From positions 1 through 24,296 of the forward strand of contig JAQGJI010000091.1 in the NCBI GenBank assembly GCA_028290685.1: DNA of 24,296 bases. The letters are read 5' to 3'. The stretch is from Devosia sp. (lineage in GTDB: Bacteria; Pseudomonadota; Alphaproteobacteria; Rhizobiales; Devosiaceae). The notes beneath the pieces were generated by a model that was not told the DNA's origin, did not search any database, and was given only the letters and a program-made list of their open reading frames with translations. This document shows, piece after piece, positions 7,924 to 15,175 of the stretch; position 1 is the first letter of the stretch, and the number at the start of each line of letters is the position of its first letter. The position numbers and the translations under genes are program-made.

Positions 7924-9171
7924 TTATTGCAGGCTTGGACGCTGCCTTTTGGACAGCATCGCTATGGCAATTGTGGCCACAATCGTGCTGGCGACACTTA
8001 GCCAGAGGGACGCGGTGTAGGTTCCGGTCAGGTGATAGGCCAGCCCGCCCGAATAGACGCCTGCTGCGCCGCCAACCTGATTGAAGACATAGGCGGTGCC
8101 CAAAATGGCGCCGATCGCCCGCTTGCCGAACAGCTCGGGCGCCAGCGCCCCGATCACGCCGATGGCGCCGTAGCCGAGCAGACCAAAAACCAACACGAAC
8201 AGAAGCAGGGAAACGGGTCCCGGCATCAGGATCACCAGCATGGCGGAAAGCCCACGTGCACCGAACATGATCAGCAGCATCAGCCGGCTTCCGATCTTGT
8301 CGGACATTACCCCGCTCATCACGGTGCCCAAAATGCCGACGCCGGCCAACAGCGCAAGTGCGAAGGCTGCGACGCTCTCGGAATAACCCTGGCTCAACAG
8401 GTAATTGGGGAGGTGAATGAACACCAGGTTCATCACCTGACCATTGGCGAACAGGCTGATGGCCAGAAACCAGAAAGCAGGCATGCGCAAGGCCTGCCGC
8501 AATGTGACGCCCGGGGAATCGGAAACCTTGCCAGCCTTGCGCGCTGCGGCCGCCTTGATCTTGTTGGGAGAGGTGCGCATGAAAACCATGACCACCGGGA
8601 TCAAGACCCACATCGCGATGCCGAGGCTGAGCATGGCTGTGCGCCAGCCAAAAGCGACAATCAGCACTGCAAGGATGGGCGGCAGCACAATCATGGCGAC
8701 CTTGGTGCCCGAAGTGGCGACCCCGAGCGGCGCGCCGCGGTCCTTGTCGAACCACTCGATAACGATTGCGGTGGTGAGCACCGGGCTGACAGCCGCAAAC
8801 GCCACCGCGCTGCCAAGCCCCATGAACACCATGAGCTGCCACAATTCCTGGGCCAGCGAGGTGCCGCTTAGCGCCAGGCCCGCGGCGACCAGCCCAGCTG
8901 TCAGCACGGACTTGCCGCCCCAGCGATCAAACAGGAGGCCCGCAGCGGGCTGCAGCACTGCCGCACCGATCATCGATACGGCAAAGGCAGCCGAGACGTC
9001 GGCCGCCGATGCGTCCAGCGCCTGGGGCATGTGCGGCAGGAACATGCCGAGCGTGAAACGCGAGCCCAGCACCAGAGCCGTCGCCATGAACACGATTGCG
9101 ACGATGACCCAGCCATAGGACAGTCCGGAACCGGGCGCGCTGCCTTGGGCGTCCGGCTGGACAAGGCTCAT
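7924..9171 (-). CDS. MFS transporter, monocarboxylate/oxalate-formate antiporter-like
   Basis: A 415-residue inner-membrane carrier with about twelve hydrophobic helices in two halves. The first begins SYGWVIVAIVFMATALVLG, a pattern common in organic-acid MFS carriers of the OFA/MCT type. The loop between helices 2 and 3 holds the family motif D-R-W-G-G-K; a cytoplasmic basic loop (TSPNKIKAAAARKAGK) separates the halves. The ATG overlaps the stop of the upstream aldolase gene as ATGA (9168-9171), so it is the last gene of the minus-strand operon. It likely imports or exports a small hydroxy- or keto-acid handled by the kinase and decarboxylase of the same operon. Substrate is inferred only. 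Confidence 0.88.
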   Translation of the reverse strand: MSLVQPDAQGSAPGSGLSYGWVIVAIVFMATALVLGSRFTLGMFLPHMPQALDASAADVSAAFAVSMIGAAVLQPAAGLLFDRWGGKSVLTAGLVAAGLALSGTSLAQELWQLMVFMGLGSAVAFAAVSPVLTTAIVIEWFDKDRGAPLGVATSGTKVAMIVLPPILAVLIVAFGWRTAMLSLGIAMWVLIPVVMVFMRTSPNKIKAAAARKAGKVSDSPGVTLRQALRMPAFWFLAISLFANGQVMNLVFIHLPNYLLSQGYSESVAAFALALLAGVGILGTVMSGVMSDKIGSRLMLLIMFGARGLSAMLVILMPGPVSLLLFVLVFGLLGYGAIGVIGALAPELFGKRAIGAILGTAYVFNQVGGAAGVYSGGLAYHLTGTYTASLWLSVASTIVATIAIAMLSKRQRPSLQ

Positions 9172-9818
9172 CGCACCACCTTGTGCTGCAGCGCCTGGAC
9201 CTGGGCCGGTGTCAGCGGGCGAACCGCTCGATTAAACAGCAGCAAAAACAGCTTGGCGGTTTCTTCAAGTTCTTCGGTCGCATATTGGGCATTGGCCAGT
9301 GTGGTGCCCGATACGACCGGGCCGTGATTGGCAAGCAGCACCGCATGGTGTTTGCCGGCCTGCTGCCCGACTGCTTCGGCCAGCGCTTTGTCGCCGGGAG
9401 CGAAATAGGGGACGAGCGGCAGGCGGCCGACCCGCATGACGTAGTAGGCTGTCAGCGGCGGCAGCAGATCGTGGGGGTCCAGCCCATCCAGAATGGACAC
9501 GGCCACCGCGTGGGTGGAATGCAGGTGCACCACCGCATGATCGCCACCCCGGGCACAGTACATGCAGGTATGAAGGAAAGCTTCCTTGGTTGGCGGATCG
9601 CCGGAAAGCAGCGTGCCGCCTGCATCCAGATGCGAAAGCGTCCCGGGGTCCAGACTGCCAAGGCTGGCATTGGTCGGGGTCATCAGCATGGTGCCATCGG
9701 ACAGGCGCACGCTGATATTGCCGGTGGAGCCGGGCGTCAGCCCGCGATCAAAAATCGAGCGACCCACCGCAACGATTTCGTCGCGCACTTTGGTCGTCTC
9801 GCTCAGGATGGCGGTCAT
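9168..9818 (-). CDS. otnC: OtnC-type 3-oxo-tetronate 4-phosphate decarboxylase (class II aldolase family)
   Basis: A 216-residue class II aldolase/adducin protein. OtnC enzymes decarboxylate 3-oxo-tetronate 4-phosphate to dihydroxyacetone phosphate in catabolism of four-carbon sugar acids. Visible landmarks: GNISVR at 33-38, TPTNASLGSLDP at 47-58, catalytic-type Glu79 in TKEAFLH, zinc-ligand pattern H98-x-H100 in VVHLHSTH, and H165 in LLANHGP. I start at the ATG at 9818, whose ATGA overlaps the kinase stop; the open frame extends to 9920 but that part lies inside the kinase gene and is unlike the family. Related L-fuculose- or ribulose-phosphate aldolases share the fold, but direct coupling to an OtnK-like kinase makes OtnC the best call. 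Confidence 0.85.
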   Translation of the reverse strand: MTAILSETTKVRDEIVAVGRSIFDRGLTPGSTGNISVRLSDGTMLMTPTNASLGSLDPGTLSHLDAGGTLLSGDPPTKEAFLHTCMYCARGGDHAVVHLHSTHAVAVSILDGLDPHDLLPPLTAYYVMRVGRLPLVPYFAPGDKALAEAVGQQAGKHHAVLLANHGPVVSGTTLANAQYATEELEETAKLFLLLFNRAVRPLTPAQVQALQHKVVR

Positions 9819-11053
9819 TGGAGCAGGTCCCAGGCTTTGACGAACATGTTTTCGGCGCCAAAATTGCCTGATTTCAGCGCGATGGCAATCGGGCTGCCCT
9901 GGGCGCTCGCATACATCCAAGGCACGCCCGGATCGATTTCCGGGCCAATATCGAGCTCCGTCAGCCCCAGCCCCGCGACGACCGCGCCGGATGTTTCGCC
10001 TCCCGCAACGATCAGCCGGCAGAAACCGTGCTGCACGAGCAATGGCGCCAATTCCGACAAAAAGCTCTCGACCACGGCCCCGGCTTGTTCGCGCCCCAGC
10101 GCGTCCTGGCTGCGCGCCACAGCTTCTGGCGCCGCGCTGGCATAGATCAGCGGCGTAGTGGACGCTGCCAACGCAAATTGCAGCGCATCGGACACGCTTT
10201 GCCGCCCCTCGGCGATGGCGACAGGATCAAGCTGCAGGCCGCTGAAACCGGCCCCGACGGCGCTCTGCACCTGCTGTCTTGTGGCTGCCGAGCACGACCC
10301 TGCCAGAACGGCAGGCCGCCCGCCGGGGGCCGCCGCCCGTGCACTGTCTGCACCGGGCGCGATGCCCCAGTTGGCCGGCAGGCCCATGGCAATGCCTGAG
10401 CCCCCCGTGATCAGGGCCATGCCGGCAGCAGCGCGCCCGATGGCAACCAGATCGGCATCGTCCAGCGCATCCACAATGGCAATGCCTGGTGCGTCGAGAG
10501 CGGCGGTAAGTGCGCCTCCCCGGACAGCGCCAATATCGACCAGCCGAACGGCGCGTTCCGTCTGCCGCCCCAGCACCTGCACAAGATTGGCATCCCGCAT
10601 CGGGGTGAGTGGATGATCCTTCATGGGCGAAGCGGACAGCAGTTGATCGCCAACAAACAGGTGTCCCTGGTAGATCGTGCGCTTGTTGGTGGGAAATGCC
10701 GGACAGGCCAGCGTCCGATCCTCATGCAGCAGATCAAGCAAGGCATCGATCACCGGGCCGATATTGCCCTCATCGGTCGAGTCGAAGGTCGAGCAATATT
10801 TAAAGAACAGCTGTTCGGCGCCAGCGGCCAGCAGCGCCCTGGCGGCGCCAAGCGACTGTTCCACCGCGGCTGCGGCTGGAATGGTCCGCGACTTGAGCGA
10901 CACCACCACGGCATCGGCGCCGGCAAGCGCCGCCGGATCGGCGGGCACGCCGACCACCTGCTTCACACGCATGCCGCCGCGCGCCAGCATCAGCGCCAGA
11001 TCGGTGGCTCCGGTCAGATCATCGGCGATGGCCCCCAGGCGCAGTGGCATCAC
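9815..11053 (-). CDS. otnK: OtnK-type 3-oxo-tetronate kinase (four-carbon acid sugar kinase)
   Basis: A 412-residue member of the family formerly called DUF1537. OtnK phosphorylates 3-oxo-tetronate with ATP at C4, giving the substrate of OtnC. The N-terminal acid-binding domain begins with the signature ADDLTGATD (residues 10-18), followed by FKYCSTFDSTDEGNIGP. The C-terminal domain carries the glycine-rich GGETSGAV nucleotide-binding segment near residues 340-350. The start is GTG 11053 or the adjacent ATG 11050; both overlap the stop of the dehydrogenase gene. The operon lacks the 3-hydroxyisobutyrate-dehydrogenase-like LtnD/DtnD normally paired with OtnK/OtnC. A D-2-hydroxyacid dehydrogenase stands in its place. 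Confidence 0.88.
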   Translation of the reverse strand: MMPLRLGAIADDLTGATDLALMLARGGMRVKQVVGVPADPAALAGADAVVVSLKSRTIPAAAAVEQSLGAARALLAAGAEQLFFKYCSTFDSTDEGNIGPVIDALLDLLHEDRTLACPAFPTNKRTIYQGHLFVGDQLLSASPMKDHPLTPMRDANLVQVLGRQTERAVRLVDIGAVRGGALTAALDAPGIAIVDALDDADLVAIGRAAAGMALITGGSGIAMGLPANWGIAPGADSARAAAPGGRPAVLAGSCSAATRQQVQSAVGAGFSGLQLDPVAIAEGRQSVSDALQFALAASTTPLIYASAAPEAVARSQDALGREQAGAVVESFLSELAPLLVQHGFCRLIVAGGETSGAVVAGLGLTELDIGPEIDPGVPWMYASAQGSPIAIALKSGNFGAENMFVKAWDLLQ

Positions 11054-12090
11054 GCCACCCGAGAGGGCAGCGCCCCCCCTTCGAAATGGGCAACCAGATT
11101 GTCGATGACCAATTGTCCCATCGCCTCGCGCGCCTCCTCGGTGCGGCTGCCCATGTGCGGGCTGAGAACGACATTGTCGAGCGCCAGCAGCTGGGCGGGC
11201 ACGCCGGGCTCGCTTTCAAAGACGTCCAGCGCGGCACCGGCAAGACGGCCGGACGACAGCGCTTCGATCAGAGACGACTGATCCACCAGCGAACCGCGCG
11301 CGACGTTGACCAGCCGGCCTGCTGGACCCAGCGCCTCTATCACCTCACGCGAGACGATGCCGTCAGTCGCCTTGCTGGCCGGCGCAATCACCACCAGCCA
11401 GTCGCTGGCCTTGGCCATCTCCACAAGTTCGGAGAAATACCGGTACGGCTGATCGGCCTGTTCGCTGCGCCCGAAATACACCACGGTCATGCCAAAGCTT
11501 TCGAGGCGCCGGGCGATCTCCTTGCCGATGCGCCCCAGCCCGAGCATCCCCACCGTCTTGCCATGCAACTGACTGCGCAGTGGAAACATGCCGTCGTTCC
11601 ACTTGCCGTCGCGCACGAAACGATCCGCCTGGGGCAAGGTGCGGGCCAAGGCCAGCATCAACCCCACGGTCAGTTCGGCGACGGCGACATTGAGAACATC
11701 GGGAGTATTGGTCACCACGATCCCGCGCGCCTTGGCCGCGGCGATGTCGGTGGTGTCGACCCCCACGCCTTCATTGGCAATGATCTCAAGCCTGGGAAGC
11801 TTTTCCATCAGTGCCGCAGACACTTTGCCGCCGGCAACGGCGCGAATGGTTTGAGCGCCTTCGGCCATGACGGCATCGGGGTCAGCCGCGTTGACGATGG
11901 AACGGACGTCGAACAGCAGCTCAAGCTTTTTCAGGCTGCTGCGGGCGAGCGGCTTGGTCACAAGGATGGTAGGACGAATGGATGCCTCCCCAGGTTTGGT
12001 TTCCTCTGGAGTAGGCGCCCGAACCGTGCCTGTCCAATATGAATAGGGGGCTCTGTTATAGCCCAGAGGTATGGTTGATCGCTGTCCCAT
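11050..12090 (-). CDS. D-isomer-specific 2-hydroxyacid dehydrogenase (first gene of minus operon)
   Basis: An NAD(P)-dependent dehydrogenase interconverting a D-2-hydroxyacid and its 2-keto acid; family members include glyoxylate/hydroxypyruvate reductases and phosphoglycerate dehydrogenase. In numbering from the ATG at 12090 (346 residues) it shows GLGRIG at 184-189 and the catalytic trio Arg265 (VARGSLVD), Glu294 (DVFESEP) and His312 (SPHMGS). Coordinates are drawn to the first ATG, but I think the true start is an ATT at 11979 giving 309 residues. GGGGAGG lies five bases before it, the protein then begins RPTILVTKP as the family does, and the first 37 codons lack a ribosome site and contain the regulatory motif at 12032-12044. 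It heads an operon with otnK, otnC and the MFS gene (overlapping ends), suggesting oxidation of a C4 or related hydroxyacid. Confidence 0.85.
   Translation of the reverse strand: MGQRSTIPLGYNRAPYSYWTGTVRAPTPEETKPGEASIRPTILVTKPLARSSLKKLELLFDVRSIVNAADPDAVMAEGAQTIRAVAGGKVSAALMEKLPRLEIIANEGVGVDTTDIAAAKARGIVVTNTPDVLNVAVAELTVGLMLALARTLPQADRFVRDGKWNDGMFPLRSQLHGKTVGMLGLGRIGKEIARRLESFGMTVVYFGRSEQADQPYRYFSELVEMAKASDWLVVIAPASKATDGIVSREVIEALGPAGRLVNVARGSLVDQSSLIEALSSGRLAGAALDVFESEPGVPAQLLALDNVVLSPHMGSRTEEAREAMGQLVIDNLVAHFEGGALPSRVA
11985..11991 (-). promoter_or_regulatory. Strong ribosome binding site pointing to an ATT start
   Basis: On minus this reads GGGGAGG, the best Shine-Dalgarno match in the neighbourhood. 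Five bases further is ATT (11979-11977), in frame with the dehydrogenase. No ATG, GTG or TTG lies at a usable distance: the next in-frame GTG, at 11961, would cut into the first beta strand. Confidence 0.5.
12032..12044 (-). promoter_or_regulatory. Shared regulatory motif, copy B (2-hydroxyacid dehydrogenase operon)
   Basis: On minus it reads ATTCATATTGGAC, an exact match to ATTNATATTGGAC. It ends 52 bp before the proposed ATT start at 11979 and points toward the dehydrogenase operon. If the ATG at 12090 were used the motif would lie inside the gene. Confidence 0.6.
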
Positions 12091-12120
12091 TATTTCATTT
12101 GGCGAATAATTTGGCAGGCT

Positions 12121-12133
12121 ATTAATATTGGAC
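12121..12133 (+). promoter_or_regulatory. Shared regulatory motif, copy A (prpD)
   Basis: ATTAATATTGGAC, exact match to ATTNATATTGGAC, ends 109 bp before the prpD-family ATG and points toward it. It lies in the divergent region about 77 bp from copy B, in opposite orientation. The TTGGAC end could double as a -35 box, but no good -10 is seen 16-18 bp on. Confidence 0.6.
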
Positions 12134-12242
12134 GCATGCAGTCAGCTCAGGTTACCTCGGTGGCAGTTGGAGACGCCAGCCGGGCTTTGCGGCACGGCAG
12201 TTCTCCGCAAATCCAATCTGGAATCGTGAGGTTCGAAACGAC

Positions 12243-13721
12243 ATGACGAACGCAAGCAAGTTTACTTATCGTGACGAGGTGGCCGAGCGCCTTGCCGACT
12301 TCACGGTCAATGTTTCGGGCGACCTCAGCCCCGAGATGATCAGTTCGGCAAAGCGCGCGCTCAGCGACAGCGTGGCGGTGGCCCTTGGTGCCCTTGACCA
12401 TCAGGCTTCCCACATTGCCCGCAAGTTCGCAACGCCCTTCACCCGTACCGATGGTGCGCTGATCTGGGGCACGTCCATGCGCGCCAATCCCGATCTTGCC
12501 GCCTTCGTCAACGGTTCGCTGCTGCGCTGCTACGATTACAATGACTTCTATGTCGGCCAGCGCAATTCCGGCCATCCCAGCGACATGACCGCTGCGGTGA
12601 TCGCAGTGGGCGAATGGATCGACGCTTCGGGCCATGACGTGCTGGTGGCCCTGGCCGTCGGCTATGAAGTTGTCGGCGCGGCCTTTGACGCCTTCTCGAC
12701 CGCACCGGGCGGCTGGGACTATACCAACCTGACCGCCATCGGCGCCTGCGCCGCCATCGCCCGCCTGCTCAAGCTCGATGTCGGCCAAGCCCGCGAAGCC
12801 TTCGGCATGACCGTAACGCCGCATTTTGCCACCGACGAGGTGGAAAGCTGCGAACTGAACGAACGCGGCGATCTCACCCTGTGGAAGCGCTTCAACGGCT
12901 CTGACGCGGTGCGCAATGCGTTGCAGGCCTGCTTCCTCGCCCAGGCCGGCGTCGAGGCCCCGGTTCGTCCCTTTACCGGCAGCAATGGCTTCATAGCCAA
13001 ACTGCAGAACGAGCATGACTCCGCCGCCGTCATCCTTGAGCGCCTGCACAAGGACAAGCCGCTCAGCTGCATCGCGCAGACCTATATGAAGCTTTGGCCT
13101 GTCGGCTCGATGGCCCAAAGTGCTATCCGCGCGGCACTCGAGGCGCGCTCGCAGATCAGCGACCTCAGCAAGATCAAGCAAGTGCGCGTTTATTCGGAAG
13201 AAGGCTCCTACCAGCACTTCATCGAAATGCGCCAGGACCCCTACCATCCGATCAGCCGCGAAACCGCCGATCACTCCATGCCCTATGTCGTGGCTGCGGC
13301 CATCCTGGAAGGCAATATCGGCATCGAGAGCTTCGATATCGATCGCGTGCTCGATGGCAAGCGTCAGAAGTTCGTGGCCGAACAGGTCAAGTGCTTTGCC
13401 GAACCGGCACTCGGCACTCTCAAGGGCGGCAAGCTCGCCCGTGCTGCCGCGGGCTATCTGTCGCGCGTCGAGATCGAACTCGAGGATGGCACCGTGGTGC
13501 ATGGCGCCGCCCAACCCTTCCCCGGCCATCCCAAGGCGCCATTCTCGGATGCCGATATCGCCCAGAAGGTGACCCAGAACGCCCTGCCTTTTGCCGGCCA
13601 GGACGTAACGGACCGGATCATCAAGGCGCTTGTAGGGTTTGACAGCCTCGCCAGCGTCAAGGATTTCACCAAGATCCTCGCCTTCGAATGGGCATCGAGC
13701 GCCCAGGAACAGGCCGCCTGA
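12243..13721 (+). CDS. MmgE/PrpD-family protein (2-methylcitrate dehydratase-like)
   Basis: A 492-residue cytoplasmic protein of the MmgE/PrpD family, whose known members include 2-methylcitrate dehydratase, cis-aconitate decarboxylase and iminodisuccinate epimerase, all acting on polycarboxylic acids. Family landmarks: NGSLLRCYDYNDFY at 90-103, GHPSDMTAAVIAVGEW from 110, a K-x-WPVGSMAQSA segment near 285, and SRETADHSMPYVVAAAILEG near 338-357. Start: ATG after GTGAGG at 12227-12231. No propionate-cycle gene (prpB, prpC) is near, so a methylcitrate role is unlikely; it more probably isomerises, dehydrates or decarboxylates an intermediate of the local pathway. It is preceded by motif copy A and followed by a strong terminator. 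Confidence 0.88.
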   Translation: MTNASKFTYRDEVAERLADFTVNVSGDLSPEMISSAKRALSDSVAVALGALDHQASHIARKFATPFTRTDGALIWGTSMRANPDLAAFVNGSLLRCYDYNDFYVGQRNSGHPSDMTAAVIAVGEWIDASGHDVLVALAVGYEVVGAAFDAFSTAPGGWDYTNLTAIGACAAIARLLKLDVGQAREAFGMTVTPHFATDEVESCELNERGDLTLWKRFNGSDAVRNALQACFLAQAGVEAPVRPFTGSNGFIAKLQNEHDSAAVILERLHKDKPLSCIAQTYMKLWPVGSMAQSAIRAALEARSQISDLSKIKQVRVYSEEGSYQHFIEMRQDPYHPISRETADHSMPYVVAAAILEGNIGIESFDIDRVLDGKRQKFVAEQVKCFAEPALGTLKGGKLARAAAGYLSRVEIELEDGTVVHGAAQPFPGHPKAPFSDADIAQKVTQNALPFAGQDVTDRIIKALVGFDSLASVKDFTKILAFEWASSAQEQAA

Positions 13722-13730
13722 CACTATCCG

Positions 13731-13761
13731 GCGCACCCACCCTTGTGTGGGTGCGCTTTTT
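13731..13761 (+). terminator. Intrinsic terminator after prpD-family gene
   Basis: GCGCACCCAC (13731-13740), loop CCTTGT, GTGGGTGCGC (13747-13756), then TTTTT (13757-13761): a perfect 10-bp GC-rich stem and a T-run, a textbook rho-independent terminator. It lies between the prpD-family stop and the ferredoxin start, only 18 bp before the latter. Confidence 0.85.
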
Positions 13762-13779
13762 CGTCAACAGGTGCACACA

Positions 13780-14139
13780 ATGACTATGGCCACGAACAAC
13801 CAGTCCATGCGCGACACGGCGCTGACCCAGTTATGCGGCTTCGACCAGCTCGACGAAGACGAGCCCCTACGCGCCGAAATCGATGGCTTCGCCTACGCAG
13901 TGTTCAAGGTGGGAGAGATGGTCTTCGTGACGGCCGATCTGTGCTCGCACGGCCCGGGGTTCCTGTCGGAAGGCTATGTCGAGGACTGCCAGGTGGAATG
14001 CCCGTTCCACCAGGGCAAGTTCGACCTGCGCACCGGCCTGCCGACCGCGCCGCCTTGCGAAGTGCCGATCCAAACCTGGACCCCGGTGATCAGGGACGGC
14101 ATCGTCTTCATCGACCCCGCTTCGCCCAACCAGATCTAG
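13780..14139 (+). CDS. Rieske-type [2Fe-2S] ferredoxin
   Basis: A 119-residue soluble electron carrier. The Rieske cluster ligands are visible as C-S-H at about residues 60-62 and C-P-F-H near 79-82, the Cys/His spacing typical of ferredoxins of multicomponent ring-hydroxylating or O-demethylating oxygenases. It should carry electrons from the GR-type reductase (16513) to the oxygenase (15176). Start: ATG 13780 after CAGGTG; the frame is open upstream into prpD but that part is not ferredoxin-like. It is separated from the oxygenase by the LysR gene. A terminator stands just before it, so its expression depends on read-through or an unseen promoter. Its TAG shares CTAG (14136-14139) with the stop of the convergent LysR gene. 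Confidence 0.88.
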   Translation: MTMATNNQSMRDTALTQLCGFDQLDEDEPLRAEIDGFAYAVFKVGEMVFVTADLCSHGPGFLSEGYVEDCQVECPFHQGKFDLRTGLPTAPPCEVPIQTWTPVIRDGIVFIDPASPNQI

Positions 14140-15044
14140 CCGGCCTTATTCAGCTGCAGATGCCGGAAGCCGGCAACGAACCGCTCCCGGATCGGATTGG
14201 CATTGCTGCGATCGTAGATCAGGTAGATGCGGCTGAGCACGTTTGCGTCGGCCAGCTCGCGCCACACCACGCCGTGCACGTTTATCTTGCGCAGCGCTTC
14301 GGGGGCGATGGTGATTCCTACCCCGGCAGCCACGAGGCCCAATGTGGTCGTGGCTTCCACCGCCTCCTGCACGATCTGCGGAGAGAACCCTGCCTCGGCA
14401 CAGATATCGAACACCTGTTCATAAAAGCCGGTGCCGCTGCCCCGTGGGCGCAGCACGAACTTGTCGTTTCTCAGCGCCGAGATCGACAACGGTCCGCTCC
14501 CGCCTGCAAGTGGATGGTCGACCGGCAGGACGGCCATCAGATGATCCTCATAGACCGGAATGATTTCAAGTGAAGTGGGCAGCACCGTGGAAATGGAGGG
14601 ACGGGTAAAGCCAACGTCGACGGTGCCCAGCAACACATCGTCGATGATATTGACCGAAGCACGGCTCCTGAGCTCGAGATGCACGTCGGGCGCGGCATTG
14701 CGGAAGGCGCGCACAGCACCGGTGAAGACCGCCACCAGGGGCACCGAGGTGATGAAACTGAGCCGCAGCGTTCCCATCTCGCCCTTTGCTGCGCGCGTGA
14801 CCGTCTGCACGGCCCGCTCGGCCTGCAGCAGAGCCAGCCGCGCCTCATGCAGGAACAAGTGCCCGGCCGGCGTCAGTTCGACATTGCGCCGCGTCCGGTT
14901 CAGCAGGGTTACGCCCAGTTCGCGCTCGATCACCTGAATCTGCAGGCTGAGCGGCGGCTGGCCGATATTGAGGCGCGCGGCGGCCCGCGTGAAATGCAAC
15001 TCCTCCGCGACAGCAACGAAATAGCGAAACTGACGAAGGTCCAT
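14136..15044 (-). CDS. LysR-type transcriptional regulator (CatR/CbnR-like)
   Basis: A 302-residue LysR-family activator/repressor. The N-terminal winged helix-turn-helix (residues about 1-60) starts MDLRQFRYFVAVAEELHFTR and contains the recognition region QPPLSLQIQVIERELG and NRTRRNVELTPAG. Residues about 90-300 form the periplasmic-binding-protein-like effector domain. The pattern is close to regulators of aromatic degradation such as CatR, BenM and CbnR, which respond to muconate-like acids. It is divergent from the oxygenase operon, the usual arrangement for a LysR protein and its target. Motif copy C lies between them, 31 bp from its own start, so autoregulation is likely. I infer that it controls all motif-bearing promoters here; the effector is unknown. 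Confidence 0.92.
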   Translation of the reverse strand: MDLRQFRYFVAVAEELHFTRAAARLNIGQPPLSLQIQVIERELGVTLLNRTRRNVELTPAGHLFLHEARLALLQAERAVQTVTRAAKGEMGTLRLSFITSVPLVAVFTGAVRAFRNAAPDVHLELRSRASVNIIDDVLLGTVDVGFTRPSISTVLPTSLEIIPVYEDHLMAVLPVDHPLAGGSGPLSISALRNDKFVLRPRGSGTGFYEQVFDICAEAGFSPQIVQEAVEATTTLGLVAAGVGITIAPEALRKINVHGVVWRELADANVLSRIYLIYDRSNANPIRERFVAGFRHLQLNKAG

Positions 15045-15075
15045 TCATTACCCCAATCGAATAACAGCATGTATA

Positions 15076-15088
15076 ATTGATATTGGAC
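15076..15088 (+). promoter_or_regulatory. Shared regulatory motif, copy C (lysR/oxygenase intergenic region)
   Basis: ATTGATATTGGAC, exact match to ATTNATATTGGAC, within the 131-bp divergent space. It points toward the oxygenase gene and ends 87 bp before its ATG. It is the copy best placed to be a LysR binding site. Confidence 0.65.
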
Positions 15089-15175
15089 TGCAAATGTAAC
15101 GGCTGTCAATCTGCGGCTACAAACTGAAGCGCCGAGGTGATCTGAACCGGGCGCGCATCGACAGGAGATAGCAGC

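Noticed and set aside
12121..12160. The shared motif as a sigma-54 (-24/-12) promoter
   Set aside because: TTGGAC is not followed by a GC dinucleotide at the required spacing in the copies, and no sigma-54 activator gene is present.
12243..13721. Calling the PrpD-family gene prpD of the methylcitrate cycle
   Set aside because: No prpB, prpC, acnD or prpR is adjacent and the context is oxidative catabolism; the family includes several other activities.
12147..13736. 529-codon open frame on minus opposite the prpD-family gene
   Set aside because: The plus strand encodes a full PrpD-family protein. The antisense product has no motif and would run through the terminator and the divergent promoter region.
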